Assembly (NCBI GenBank): GCA_944472135.2
Contig: OX235270.1
Span: 43,586,352 to 43,650,351, forward strand
Direction of reading: 5' to 3'
DNA: 64,000 nucleotides
From: Trichobilharzia regenti
Lineage: Eukaryota; Platyhelminthes; Trematoda; Strigeidida; Schistosomatidae
In this document: positions 36,001 through 43,181 of the stretch, one piece after another
Layout of the letters: each line of letters opens with the position of its first letter
Position numbering within the stretch: the stretch's first letter is position 1
Program-made: the position numbers and the translations under genes
Notes under the pieces: generated by a model
Told to the model about the DNA's origin: nothing
What the model saw: the letters and a program-made list of their open reading frames with translations, nothing else
The model's database searches: none

Positions 36001-37835
36001 AGCTAGGCTGAATTCAATTACAAAATATTGTGAAATGGGAGACAATGATGGTGATTAGTCACAATAGATTCGTAGAACGTGGGGAGGGGGGTAGGTAAAC
36101 TTGACAGGTCAGTTCAAGGTTATAAAAGGTATCAGGTGAGTGGCTAGTGCGAAGTGTTATGTATTAGAGAAGAGATGGTACGGTTGCAGTGAGAAGTAAA
36201 AATGTATCCTCAGCATAACTAACTGGGCATTATTATTGTAACGACAACAAATATTATATTTTATAATTGTGAGGACCTGAAAAGAAATTACTGAAAAGAA
36301 TATTCTTCGTTCAGATTGACTTATAATTCACAATACTAAAGATTATTATGAGTTGCTTTAATATAATGCATCAAAAGATTCAGGAAATGCATACCTTGCA
36401 GATAAGTGTGACATGAAATTTCACAGCCAACTGACTTACTACACAAAACAACATGTCTGCTAATTAGTATTTAAAAAAGGTTATGACAAAATTATATATA
36501 TGCCGCATAAAAATACATTTCAGGTATGGTTGTAGCGCACAACAAAGAACATAGTAAATTTCGTATGACATTATGAGGCCACAGTGCGTTCGTTATATCT
36601 TGTTATACGAACTTATTTACACAGAACAGTTTGCAGCTGAAGATGACTGTAGTGAATTCAATAAATAAAACAGAAATGTATTCCAGACTTAGTCAACCAA
36701 GGAAGGATACTTCTACTTAGCAATATATCAAACGAAATTAACAGAATAGGTTGTGACGTTCGATCGTGTTAATTAAGGTATACTGCTCTTATATGGGAAA
36801 ATGAAACAAACTCCTATAAACAAGGGATATAATTAGCATAACAACTTCATGTATAGCTAAACGATAGACACCACCATTTTATTTTTGTTGGACAGTAAAA
36901 ATGATGAAATAATCAGGTTATCGGGTTAACGAAGTACAACACTCCCCTTTCTCTCGACTTCCTCATTCATAATTCAGGAAATACTGCCTTAAAAAATACC
37001 TGACTTGTGAAAGTGAATTGGTAAACTCCTCTATGAAAAGAAATTAGTCCTAACGATTTCAATCACTTGAACAAGTAATATCGCATACCAGGCCGTAGGA
37101 TGAGAAGAGATGAGTTGTGTATCTGAGGATGATGTAGAGGACATTATGTCAAAAGAGAAGAAAGGCTTTCGAGCAGTCGTGAAGCCAGTTAAGAAAGACT
37201 GGATAGAACAGATTACAAAAGATATGTGCTGCTGATGGCCTATATATATTTCATATGGAAACCAAGGAACGAGTAGTAATAATTTAAAACGATGACCGAA
37301 GAAATTGACTTTTAAAACTATTTTTTTTCTTTAGAAGACCGGTTCAAACCACCAAGTTACTTAAATTTCCATCCAGAACAATGCATCTAACTTTCTCTGT
37401 TTCTTCTTGTTTTAATCTTCTAATTATGTCCTCGGATGACAACATGGACTCAAGCAAATTTTTTAATTGGCTTCCAACGTACCACTGTGCATTTCAAGCC
37501 AAGGGAAAAAATGTCGTAGAGAATTGAGTCTTGTTTCAGACAGAAGTGGAGTAAATATTTCTTAAGAAATTACTCTGAGAATTCTGTAGTGTGTTGAAAC
37601 ATAATTCCGAGAATAAAGCTGATAATTACCATTTACAAAATACTACAAATCTGACAAAACTTATAAATAATTAATTAATGAAGCAAAAGTAAATAATACC
37701 TTTCTTTCTCAGAGAACTACCGCAATTCGATGCAGCAAACTGGTCGAAATGTATAGAACGTTGGACGTCAACACCATCTGAGATAAAGGCATCACTTGAA
37801 TTAATCGGTATCCGATAAGAGGCAGTAACGGTACC
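6535..37835 (-). CDS. OSBPL9: ORP9-like oxysterol-binding-protein-related protein (3' part of gene, 8 exons)
   Basis: This entry gives the span of the spliced gene; exons are listed separately. ORP-family proteins move sterols or phosphatidylserine against PI4P at contact sites between the endoplasmic reticulum and Golgi, endosomes or plasma membrane. The eight exons join with matching phases (0-1, 1-2, 2-1, 1-0, 0-2, 2-0, 0-2, 2-stop) into 2193 nt, about 730 residues. The order is a serine-rich linker, an acidic FFAT motif, then the ORD with its [10 protein letters not shown] signature and a charged C-terminal helix. Wording such as [21 protein letters not shown] and EDDEEFFD fits ORP9 better than ORP10 or ORP11, from memory of the human protein. 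The N-terminal PH domain is not in the visible exons. Introns reach 11 kb and are full of transposons. Confidence 0.9.
7419..8152 (+). mobile_element. RTE-B LINE, 5'-truncated, with target-site duplication
   Basis: The insertion lies in the last intron of the ORP9-like gene, opposite to its transcription. The 13-bp direct repeat AAACTAGTTTCAG flanks it at about 7407 and 8154. It encodes the C-terminal tail after the RT domain: [27 protein letters not shown], then [24 protein letters not shown] 3' UTR follows, ending in GTCGAAAACAGACAGG. The 5' end starts inside the coding region, as expected of target-primed reverse transcription. Confidence 0.85.
8743..8834 (-). CDS. OSBPL9: ORP9-like gene, short ORD exon 4
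   Basis: A 92-nt exon, easily missed. The acceptor is AAATTTTGCAG (phase 0) and the donor is ACGGCG|GTATGT (phase 2). It encodes [17 protein letters not shown] then [13 protein letters not shown], matching the vertebrate stretch FVDTKKLPIIKKKVR...YESRS. Its last two bases complete an Arg codon with the final exon. Directly upstream, inside the intron at about 8847-8871, is a long G/C run in place of a normal pyrimidine tract. Confidence 0.92.
9096..9425 (-). mobile_element. RTE-A LINE 3' end
   Basis: Minus-strand 3' end of RTE-A with an (AAT)n tail, seen as an ATT run at 9098-9121. The hairpin GTTCCTCTAGGAA and the conserved tail coding region follow ([14 protein letters not shown]... in broken frame). 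AGATGAGATT on one side and AGATGAAATT on the other may be a diverged 10-bp target duplication. Confidence 0.8.
10102..10321 (-). CDS. OSBPL9: ORP9-like gene, ORD exon 3
   Basis: An exon of 220 nt with acceptor GATTACAG (phase 2) and donor CATGGG|GTAAGC (phase 0). It encodes [42 protein letters not shown] and [13 protein letters not shown], all conserved beta-barrel strands of the ORD. It is separated from the previous exon by an intron of about 11.3 kb that contains most of the paired RTE copies and the perfect palindrome. Confidence 0.95.
10330..11490. other. Intron sequence, nothing recognised
   Basis: AT-rich intron of the ORP9-like gene between exon 10102-10321 and an RTE-B copy. No repeat family or coding frame recognised. 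Confidence 0.5.
11501..11948 (-). mobile_element. RTE-B LINE 3' end, inverted relative to the 7.4-kb copy
   Basis: Minus-strand RTE-B covering the end of the coding tail and the 3' UTR. About 11505-11910 is nearly identical, base for base, to the reverse complement of 7740-8145. Differences include a single-base length change in a GGAAACAATTGG/GGAAACAATGG stretch. It ends in the usual CAGACAGACAG tail. No clear target duplication was found. Confidence 0.85.
11949..13149. other. Intron sequence with a TA microsatellite
   Basis: Nothing recognised except (TA)n at about 12960-12988 and a TTTATTTATT run near 12690. Confidence 0.5.
13150..14732 (+). mobile_element. RTE-A LINE, frameshifted copy (RT to 3' end)
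   Basis: Plus-strand copy. Pieces in order: [25 protein letters not shown], then [22 protein letters not shown] (RT), [10 protein letters not shown] (motif A), [16 protein letters not shown] (motif B region), KTGLQVN-like, [23 protein letters not shown]-like and [14 protein letters not shown]. The 3' hairpin and an AAT-rich tail follow. Several frameshifts break the reading frame. A run of about 11 G lies near 14571-14582. From about 13471 on it is almost identical, in opposite orientation, to 17353-18610. Confidence 0.85.
14733..17341. other. Intron sequence between the inverted RTE-A copies
   Basis: AT-rich, no gene seen. It contains (TA)n at about 15680-15717 and a C-rich run at about 16987-17004. 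Confidence 0.5.
17353..18610 (-). mobile_element. RTE-A LINE, 5'-truncated, with target-site duplication
   Basis: Minus-strand copy in mirror orientation to 13471-14732. The 11-bp repeat CCGTAGTAATA flanks it at 17342-17352 and 18611-18621, so it arrived as its own insertion. Its predicted peptides are almost identical to those of the other copy (one Val/Ala change in the tail piece). It shares the same frameshifts, including the extra bases in GGATTGGCTGGCCATACGC. Confidence 0.9.
18622..19987. other. Intron sequence, nothing recognised
   Basis: AT-rich intron of the ORP9-like gene. A short open frame at 18861-19043 has no recognisable similarity and looks fortuitous. Confidence 0.5.
19988..20242 (+). 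mobile_element. Palindromic foldback retroposon, copy 1
   Basis: The 16-bp repeat ATACCGTTTCTGAAGT flanks the insertion (19988-20003 and 20227-20242). Inside, 20003-20195 is a perfect inverted repeat: two 96-base arms that are exact reverse complements around one central A at 20099. A non-palindromic tail of about 31 bases follows, ending CTTCCCTATC. The arms carry TTTTGATGTGGTTTTG at the outside and CTTCAATTTGAAG at the centre. A second copy lies at 57.4 kb. No coding potential. Confidence 0.9.
21606..21799 (-). CDS. OSBPL9: ORP9-like gene, ORD exon 2 (VSHHPP signature)
   Basis: An exon of 194 nt. It begins TTTTCCAG|GTATCACATCATCC, encoding [14 protein letters not shown]. The His-His pair is the family hallmark and binds the PI4P phosphates. 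[17 protein letters not shown] and a strand ending FPCGYGR follow. The donor is GGCAG|GTTGGT, where AG plus the first A of the next exon completes Arg. The OSBP signature is thus split by an intron exactly between EQ and VSHHPP. Confidence 0.95.
22039..22275 (+). mobile_element. SINE-A, full copy with target-site duplication
   Basis: A tRNA-derived SINE. The head reads GTGCGTTGGTGGCATAGCAG...GGTTCGATCCCCGG, with good A-box and B-box promoter motifs for RNA polymerase III. The tail ends CTGAAGCCCTATGTTTCACTGGGGAACGTGG followed by an A-rich end. The direct repeat TCATACAGTC lies at 22029-22038 and 22276-22285. The tail resembles the 3' end of RTE-A. Confidence 0.9.
22385..22575 (-). mobile_element. 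SINE-B, full copy
   Basis: Minus-strand SINE. The tRNA-like head (GAGTCGGTGGCACAGCGGTTAGGA, then a B-box-like GTTCGAT) matches SINE-A. The tail is different: it runs through GGCCTGCAAAATTTGGGCTACCGATATC, then TTGTACCAAAAATACAGTGTGG, to CAAGCTGTAATAAAAAAA. Confidence 0.88.
22576..22810 (+). mobile_element. RTE 3' end fragment
   Basis: Degenerate plus-strand 3' end of an RTE element: GACGTCGAATGACATCACGC, then GTGGAACCCGAATGG, ending GCTGCTGAAGCCCTATGTTCCACTCGGGACT. It belongs with RTE-A or a sister subfamily. No intact frame. Confidence 0.65.
22811..25662. other. Intron sequence; (GT)n microsatellite; one unexplained open frame
   Basis: No repeat family recognised. (CT)n-(GT)n-(ATGT)n runs at about 24008-24058. 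The plus strand at 24166-24381 is open for 71 codons and ends before a possible donor CCG|GTAAAC, but has no recognisable domain. Confidence 0.4.
25663..26090 (-). CDS. OSBPL9: ORP9-like gene, ORD exon 1 (lid and PI4P-binding segment)
   Basis: An exon of 428 nt holding the start of the OSBP-related domain. It contains [19 protein letters not shown], then [28 protein letters not shown], and [13 protein letters not shown], the Lys-containing segment that contacts PI4P in solved ORDs. It ends in SGPVPW...FLAEQ, the first half of the EQVSHHPP fingerprint, at GAACAA|GTGAGT. I chose the acceptor AATAAAG|TG at 26091 because only it gives phase 1, matching the previous exon, and it aligns LGSV with human GSV. 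A stronger-looking acceptor 14 nt downstream, TGTACAG at 26077, would give phase 0 and break the frame. It may serve as an alternative site. Confidence 0.95.
26450..27945 (+). mobile_element. RTE-B LINE, frameshifted copy (linker to tail)
   Basis: Plus strand. Pieces: [26 protein letters not shown] (linker), [56 protein letters not shown] (RT), [19 protein letters not shown] (motif B) and [13 protein letters not shown] (YADD box intact at about 27388-27417). The tail continues to [10 protein letters not shown]. Stops and shifts throughout. It lies opposite to the host gene in its intron. Confidence 0.85.
27946..28405. other. Intron sequence, nothing recognised
   Basis: No repeat or gene recognised in this part of the ORP9-like intron. 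Confidence 0.4.
28406..28500 (-). mobile_element. SINE-B tail, 5'-truncated
   Basis: Only the tail is present (minus strand): CTGGTCGGCCTGCAAAATTT, GGGCTACCGATATCCATGC, and CAAGCTGTAAATCAAAAAAA. It lacks the tRNA-like head, so it is a 5'-truncated insertion. Confidence 0.8.
28545..28770 (-). mobile_element. SINE-H: tRNA-like SINE with hammerhead relic
   Basis: Minus-strand element. A decayed tRNA-like head contains the B-box GGTTCGAACC (28673-28682 region). A hammerhead-like fold follows at 28658-28613, then a 3' part reading CCAATGGTTCTCTAACTAAT and CTCATGATGAAATCATGTAACC. The layout matches the schistosome SmAlpha family, known to encode hammerhead ribozymes. Fragments of its 3' part occur at 34165-34212 and 40341-40416. 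Confidence 0.75.
28613..28658 (-). ncRNA. Hammerhead ribozyme relic, short stem III type
   Basis: Minus strand, in order: stem I GTACTG (28658-28653), core TTGAAGA, stem II GTCC / GGAC around a 7-base loop, core GAA, stem III AC / GT around AGCT, cleavage triplet GTC, and the stem I return CAGTAC (28618-28613), exactly complementary to GTACTG. The usual core CTGANGA has become TTGAAGA, so C3 is lost. C3 pairs with G8 in the active site, so this copy is probably inactive. Confidence 0.75.
28901..29058 (-). CDS. OSBPL9: ORP9-like gene, acidic linker exon
   Basis: An exon of 158 nt with acceptor CTGTTTCAG (phase 2) and strong donor GAAT|GTAAGT (phase 1). It encodes an Asn/Ser-rich piece followed by an acidic stretch ([17 protein letters not shown]) that leads into the ORD. 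It has no catalytic residues; the acidic run sits where human ORP9 also has an Asp/Glu-rich stretch just before the lipid-binding domain. The downstream intron carries SINE-B, SINE-H and an RTE-B copy; the upstream intron carries PLE3 and SINE-A. Confidence 0.85.
29695..31700 (-). mobile_element. PLE3: decayed Penelope-like element
   Basis: Minus strand, many stops. From high to low coordinates: [18 protein letters not shown] (N-terminal RT), [14 protein letters not shown] (RT motif with the SLFTN signature, about 31060), [17 protein letters not shown] (about 30880), [18 protein letters not shown] (about 30540), and at 29900-29700 a GIY-YIG-domain end reading [11 protein letters not shown]...GIQKFVQPL. 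That end closely matches LLQTAEAIGIH...VQKKFVQPL of PLE1. An RTE-B copy splits it at 29931-30182. It lies in the same orientation as the host gene, inside its intron. Confidence 0.75.
29931..30182 (-). mobile_element. RTE-B LINE 3' end nested in PLE3
   Basis: Minus-strand 3' end of RTE-B: the tail complement CTGACTAACTGGTTTCAACATAG, the 3' UTR, then coding tail to GATAGAACGTGG. PLE3 reading pieces lie on both sides. CTTTATAAAA and CTCTATAAAG at the edges may be a decayed target duplication. An internal deletion shortens the 3' UTR. Confidence 0.75.
31701..34693. other. Intron sequence, nothing recognised
   Basis: AT-rich intron. It contains (CA)n at about 32021-32034, (TA)n at about 32889-32907, a G run at about 33239-33248, and a short SINE-H 3' fragment (TTAGAGAACCATTG) at about 34165-34212. 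No convincing gene. Confidence 0.45.
34705..34913 (+). mobile_element. SINE-A with target-site duplication
   Basis: Plus strand. Head GCGTCGGTGGCACAGCGGTT...CGTTCGATCTCCGG, tail GAGACCCTATGTTCCACTGG and GGAACGTGAAGGAAAAAAAA. The direct repeat ACACCTATCAG lies at 34694-34704 and 34914-34924. It is about 28 bases shorter than the 22.0-kb copy because of a deletion before the tail. Confidence 0.92.
35137..35725 (-). CDS. OSBPL9: ORP9-like gene, serine-rich linker exon with FFAT motif
   Basis: A long exon of 589 nt. The acceptor is TTTTGTAG (phase 1) and the donor is AAAGA|GTATGT (phase 2). It encodes about 196 residues rich in Ser, Thr, Pro and Asn, so probably disordered, with a basic patch ([16 protein letters not shown]) and a very acidic end. 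At 35187-35207 it encodes EFFDTQE behind DQEEDDE, a near-consensus FFAT motif (EFFDAxE) for binding VAP proteins of the endoplasmic reticulum. Human ORP9 has a related acidic EDEFYDADE stretch here, recalled rather than searched. Many SSS and SDDD runs are possible casein-kinase sites. Confidence 0.85.
35804..36351. mobile_element. Foldback element with long inverted arms
   Basis: The 12-bp direct repeat AGATTATTATGA lies at 35804-35815 and 36340-36351. Inside are two inverted arms of about 130 bases (about 35814-35943 and 36197-36331). I counted about nine substitutions and one 4-base indel between them. The centre of about 250 bases has no coding frame. The arms include AACGAAGAATATTCTTTTCAG and GTTGTCGTTACAATAATAATG. 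It lies just upstream of the FFAT-encoding exon in the host intron. Confidence 0.85.
36352..37699. other. Intron sequence, nothing recognised
   Basis: AT-rich; no repeat family or gene recognised. Confidence 0.45.
37700..37835 (-). CDS. OSBPL9: ORP9-like gene, first visible exon (linker)
   Basis: An internal exon of 136 nt. It opens after a pyrimidine-rich acceptor ending TTTTAG (phase 0) and ends at AAAG|GTATTA (phase 1). It reads without stops as [15 protein letters not shown]..., finishing SSLRKK, and its last G completes a Glu codon with the next exon. It has no recognised domain and belongs to the poorly conserved linker between the PH domain and the ORD. It is assigned to the gene because of the phase match and open frame, not similarity. 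Because it starts with a splice acceptor, upstream exons must exist. Confidence 0.7.
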
Positions 37836-37988
37836 CTAAAATGAAATTATTTGAGACAGTTATTTTATATCCCAAAGTTTGGAAATTTGTTTACATAGAA
37901 GAAAATGGAGTATGTCTCAAATAGAAGACAAGACGACCACTAATAAACACAGAAAACGCAGTTAGTCTAACTGAACATGTATTTCTTT

Positions 37989-37993
<5 letters not shown>

Positions 37994-38056
<63 letters not shown>

Positions 38057-38290
38057 TATATAATTTCCTTCACGCTCCCAGTGGAACATAGGGCTTCAAG
38101 CTGGAGGCTTGAAGTGTCTGTAGCAGTATTTATTTTTACAGGATGGGGTTGCTAGGCCCATCCCCAACCTTTCCACTTTAGCAGTCTTGTTACTGGATAA
38201 GTGAGGTAAAGGAGTGCGTCGGCCGGTGATCGAACCCCAGACCATGTGTATGGTCAGCGAGCATGCTAACCGCTGTGCCACCGACGCACA
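37994..38290 (-). mobile_element. SINE-A ending in a TA microsatellite
   Basis: Minus-strand SINE-A (head GTGCGTCGGTGGCACAGCGG, tail ending in GGAACGTGAAGGAAAT...). Its 3' end runs directly into (TA)n of about 70 bases at 37993-38062. The direct repeat CTTTCAAAT lies at 37985-37993 and 38291-38299, outside the microsatellite, so the TA tract belongs to the insertion. Confidence 0.85.
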
Positions 38291-38699
38291 CTTTCAAATA
38301 AAATCAAAATGAGTTAATTATCTCAGAGTTAATAGAGACCTATGATGGGAATATTTGCAACTACTTGAATATAGTATATGATGTCTGCATTAATAAAACG
38401 AAAATAGTTCGCAGCAAAGTTAAAATAGAAAAACAACTCAATGGTTGTCTTGCATTTGTGTATGAAATATATATATATCGATATCAAGCTGCCGACAAAT
38501 AGACCAGACAATTTTAGTGTTTCAATGCCAATTTTATCACAGATCGACTACTTAAGATATCACAAGGACAGGGCACTGATGAACAGTGCACAGCAGCACT
38601 CTTTGTCTTATTTAACAATTCTCTGAATAGTGTCAAATCGAAACCAACACATCCACTGAAATTAAATCAAAACCAAGAAAAATCTGATCAGAATCATGT

Positions 38700-38825
38700 T
38701 CACTGTATCACATCAGCATCTCTCTATTTGATGGTTACTGCATACCGAGTAATTCACAACAAGAAGCTCACTGAAGTTGTTGAAGTGGAGATAAGTGTAT
38801 GACAAGAGAAAATCGAATACTGTCT
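38700..38825 (+). mobile_element. RTE-A RT fragment
   Basis: A small plus-strand piece reading YDGYC then CRVIHNKKLTEVVEVEISV, matching the RT stretch before motif B of RTE-A ([19 protein letters not shown] in the 13-kb copy). No other part of the element is visible nearby. Confidence 0.55.
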
Positions 38826-39464
38826 AGAGAATTCACAACATGCTAACGAAGCTGTTGGACTCATCGTAACAGTGAACTTTCACAAGTGATATTAATTAGT
38901 TGGCTGGAGAAAGTCATCAAAAGCAAACCAGTCAGCTGATTAATAAAGATACCTTATTACTGAACAAAAAGCTAAAAATAAAAATTATTACGACAGAAGA
39001 ATGTACAATACAGAGATCAGCTGAAAACCTGTCTAAATGTACAAATTAGTTATGCAAAAAATAATTTTCATTGCATCTACATATGTGTAGAAATATTCTA
39101 AAAGTTTGTATACACACTAATATAGAATTAATTAACGAATGGCTTAGTATAAGATACACCATTTCTTCTATGTATGCAGCAAAACACAGTTATTAAATCA
39201 CTAGAGATAGTCGGCAGGAAGCGCTCTTAGACCGATATAATTTAGTCAGTATCATTAAAGCCCGAACAAATGACACTGGCTACACCCTAATAACCCAGTC
39301 AATGAAATGTTCACTACTATTTATAACAATACAACTTATTAAATCCCATTTACGTCACCCATTGTACAACATAAATGAACAAATAATGTTGAATAATATA
39401 ATATTATTATTCACAATAATTCATTGGTTGCAGAATCAGACAATATCTCCTATTCTTTAACTGT

Positions 39465-39525
39465 GGAGGGTGGTAAGTTGGACTGCTGCACTTTTGTGCA
39501 AAGTCCTACGTTAAGAGTTAATCAG
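39465..39525 (+). mobile_element. RTE-B 3' tail scrap
   Basis: Plus-strand GTTGGACTGCTGCACTTTTG then TGCAAAGTCCTACGTTAAG, a diverged form of the RTE-B 3' end (CTTGAACTGCCGCACATTTG...). It is about 60 bases long. Confidence 0.5.
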
Positions 39526-40000
39526 TCAGTCAACCTATTCCTCTAATCATAATCAAAGCCATACAACTTAGTCACCTGAGAAATATTATTAGAAAGTAAA
39601 AGTTGTCTATACACTATTTGATGAGAGTATTGTCTGATACGATTTTCTGTAAAACAAAGTCTGACATTCGTCAAACAAGTACACAAACAACTTTTATGCA
39701 CTGAGTTGTGAAGTATTAACATGGGAAGATTAATACGATTATTTAAATACTACTCAACTTCGATATGTGCACACAGATGTTGGTTGTACTGTTGTGTTTT
39801 TGACAAGTGAAATACCAGATGAAACAAGAATTAAAGGGTAGACAGACATATTCAGACACAAAAGTTTGACAGAAACAATACAGAATCTGGAACGAATGGG
39901 ACACAGTCAGTCAGAATAGGTCAACTTCGAGTTAACACAACGACTGAAAATCGACAAGAGTGAAGTATGAAGTGACTTTTCATTTCGCACGAATCGTCAG

Positions 40001-40192
40001 TTGACAGTGGTTCTTCAAAAAAAACCTCTAATGAATTTAGTTTTAAAGTCATCATGTATATTCCTTTACAGTCATAAGAATGCCCCCAATAAAATTAAAA
40101 CATACTCTAGCGAACTGGAGACAGACGATCGTTTTCTTCACCAACTCAATGAGTCTCTGAAAAAAAAGAAAGAATTAAAAACAATTAAATAA
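40001..40192 (+). other. Orphan open frame with exon-like edges
   Basis: A strong acceptor-like TATTCCTTTACAG is followed by an open frame: HKNAPNKIKTYSSELETDDR, then FLHQLNESLKKKKELKTIK and a stop. No family recognised. The plus orientation rules out the ORP9-like gene. It could be a terminal exon of another gene, a pseudogene scrap, or chance. Confidence 0.2.
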
Positions 40193-40340
40193 AAATTAAC
40201 AATTGAAAGTTAAGATAGAGTTGGTAATGAATGAGAACATAGGTAGGAACAGTCAGTACCCACGAACTATGAAGGATAAATGAATTTAATTCTGAAGATA
40301 TGAATGCAATCATAAAAAAAGTCAAACTCATTTAATATAA

Positions 40341-40416
40341 TATTCAAGTGTTGGTTTGTAGGGATTTTGTTGATTGGTTACAGGATTTCATCATGAGCCG
40401 ACATTAGTTAGAGAAC
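40341..40416 (-). mobile_element. SINE-H 3' fragment with target-site duplication
   Basis: The 12-bp repeat CATTTAATATAA lies at 40329-40340 and 40417-40428. Inside is the 3' part of SINE-H (minus strand: GTTCTCTAACTAATGTCGGC, ATGATGAAATCCTGTAACC) with a tail AACAAAATCCCTACAAACC. The same tail motif occurs on the opposite strand at 28755-28785, next to the SINE-H copy there. Confidence 0.75.
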
Positions 40417-40429
40417 CATTTAATATAAA

Positions 40430-41996
40430 TGTTTGTTAAATTATGAGGATATATGAGTATATACAGGAAAGTTTCAGATTCATTTTTTTGCATTTGAAAT
40501 GATAATCTACCTTACTGTGTTACTACCTCAAAACTTAAGAAATATCAAGCTGTCTGAATGAAGTATTTTAGTAAACGTGCCGATTATGTCTCCAAAATGT
40601 ATAATAAAATAGAAATTCCTCAAAATGTGAGAACACCTAGTCACTTGAACTTGTCTCTAGATTTTAGCTTAATTTTTGCTTGAACAAAGATAGAACAAAC
40701 ATTTGTACAGAATAATATGGATCTATTTTATTTTTCCGGTTCTCATCACCTAGTTACAACACTTTGTCACCATAATTCAGTCGTCCAGTAAGGGTTGTTG
40801 TAGTAAGAAAGTCACAATGAAGCGAAAAATAAGGATTTTAAGGTTATATCAAACTACAAGCGATACATTTACAATTTATGGGAGACGTCTCTCGTAAAAA
40901 AAATGAACATGTTTTGTTGTTAGGGTGGTGATACAGTTGAGATAAAAATGAAATCAGAGATAATAAAATACAGTGAGTGATTAAACCCTATAAGATTAGA
41001 GAATCAAGATTTTGTGTGGAAAGCTACTGTAATACGGTGAGGAGAATTCAAAGGGAACAAAAATTAAGTCATCACTTTGTTTCCTTTCCATCCCACACAT
41101 TTTTCGCCTGACTTTCATATAGGACTTGATAGGAAATTCTTCATTTTTTTTACAAAAAGCTTAGCTCTTATAAGGTGTATATGCTTCGTTTCACTATAAC
41201 CATCTTCTTACAACAATCTTTACTAGAGGACTGATTCATGAGAAAATGTACGCAGCTGGAGCGGACCTATGAAATGAAATGGATCCGTATTGCTATGCAC
41301 CAAAGTTTGTTCTATTTCTGTTCAAATTTATTAAAGGGGAATTAGTGTATGAAGTTTCTATTTTTGGTAATTTCCTCTGGAGAAGAAAGAATATATTAGC
41401 GTGCTCACTAACAACAACTGTGATGAAATCTATTTCCGATGTTTCATACTACTTATGAGTATATCAAATAAACAGAAATAAGCGGATGTATAAATCCGCT
41501 TGGGTGCACAACAAATATAGATATATATATGAATGGATTTACAGATGAATACAAAAGACTGAGATAGCAGATTTCAGCATGAACATTACAGCTAACCAGA
41601 TTAAGTTGACCTGGAAAACAGAGCTATTTTGAGATGAATTTTTTCGAGTACATCACCATTGGATTTACTCATTAACTTGCAGTGAAAAATGTGTTAAATT
41701 CATTCTGATATATCTAGAAGTTAATAGAATGAATCTCTAGCTACTGTGATTATCAATAATTGGTTAACAACATTTTTCTAGAGTGTTTCACACATTCTGA
41801 TCACACACACGAGTACTTGTCATACACAGTTTTTATAGAAGGCAAAAAAGAAGGCATGAATGATGACAATATAGGTCACGGTCACAAATAATGGATAGGG
41901 AGATGACGCAAAGGCGTAGGTAAGAAAGAGAAAAAGCAAAGCAAAGAAGAGGTTGAATATATTATGGAGTAAATTGATCTTCGCTTCTAAATTGGA
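40430..41996. other. Nothing recognised
   Basis: AT-rich sequence without recognisable genes or repeats, except a short TA run at about 41518-41530. Confidence 0.45.
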
Positions 41997-43181
41997 TTAC
42001 CAAGGCAGGTTTAAAGTAATAGCAAATAACTTTTGGACACTTACGAAAGGTCCAAGTCTTTTTATGGCTAAGGCTTTAATGAATTTAAGTATGTGACCCA
42101 AAACTGTTTCATATATCGGCTTAAAGGCATTGTTGAAATCAACCTAATGACCAGTCTCTATAATACGCTTCGCTATAGATGATGTTGGACATCTATTTCC
42201 GGGGTCAGTTGTGTCTGGCGATTTCATTTGTTGTTGCAGCCTCTTTGGAATGTGTTATGTAGCCCTAACCTGCAGAGACCGATGGGTCCTCCCTATGCAC
42301 GTGTGTCCATACATACATGTAAATTGGTAAACACAATGGGATGTGACACTATCGTTCGGATAATGTGAGGGCTTACAGGACAGCATAGTTCTCGTTTTCT
42401 CTATGAAGAGATAGGCTTAGCTGCATAATAAGTTCTATTAATTGCGGCCTTGAGTCTTTGTCTAGTGACTAGACTTTGTTGATCACTCCTGAACGGCAAG
42501 GATATGTAAACATCCTTTTTGGGAGCTGACTGGATTGATAGAGCTCTTTGGTTGATACTTCCATAACGCCTAATATAAGTCAGTGGGTAATTGTTATCTA
42601 ACAATATTTCAGTGAGGTGTTATCTTTTTTCTTCAATTGTATCGGCAGTACATGTACGGTGAATGCGCTTGAACAAACACTTAAACAACGCCTTTTTATA
42701 CTGTAATGGACAGAAACTATGATAATTAAGATACTGTCCTGTCCATGTGGACTTTCTGTAGACAGATCATTTTACTGATCCATCTTCTCGGCGGGTTATG
42801 AGTAGACCTAAAAATGGCAGGCAGTCATTATTCTCTCTAACGTATGTCGGCGATATGCTGTTTTGTACCCTGTTGATCTGGTTTAGGATTTATATGGCCT
42901 CTATCGGTTTATCACAAATTACTATTATGTCATCTACATATCTAATAAAAATATAAACTTTCCCGATTACTTATATATATATATATATATATATCAGCTA
43001 ACAATGGACCTAGGGGGCTTCCCATTGCAACACCGTCGACAAGGCGATAATGCTCGGCCCCAAATGCAAACTTAACATTGTTTGTACATAGAAGCAGTAA
43101 CTCTTTTAGACAGTGATAATAAGAAATTGTTGTCGGAGATGGAATCACATAAAATGTCAGCCGTCTGTAAAAGAAGTACAT
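41997..43181 (-). mobile_element. PLE2: decayed Penelope-like element with TA insertion in RT
   Basis: Minus strand. 43181-42942 reads CTNNVKFAFGAEHYRLVDG, then VAMGSPLGPLLADI, followed by a (TA)n run at 42972-42994 exactly where the RT continues. Decayed RT follows, then 42604-42401 (YAAKPISS), then a GIY-YIG nuclease in pieces: VYQFTCMYGHTCIGRTHRSL, then SIAKRIIETGH. It ends at KLFAITLNLPW and a stop at 41999-41997. The usual Tyr-Ile-Gly is Cys-Ile-Gly here. Truncated at the 5' end. Confidence 0.8.

Noticed and set aside
37891..38073. Open frame of repeated Ile-Tyr
   Set aside because: It is only the translation of the TA microsatellite.
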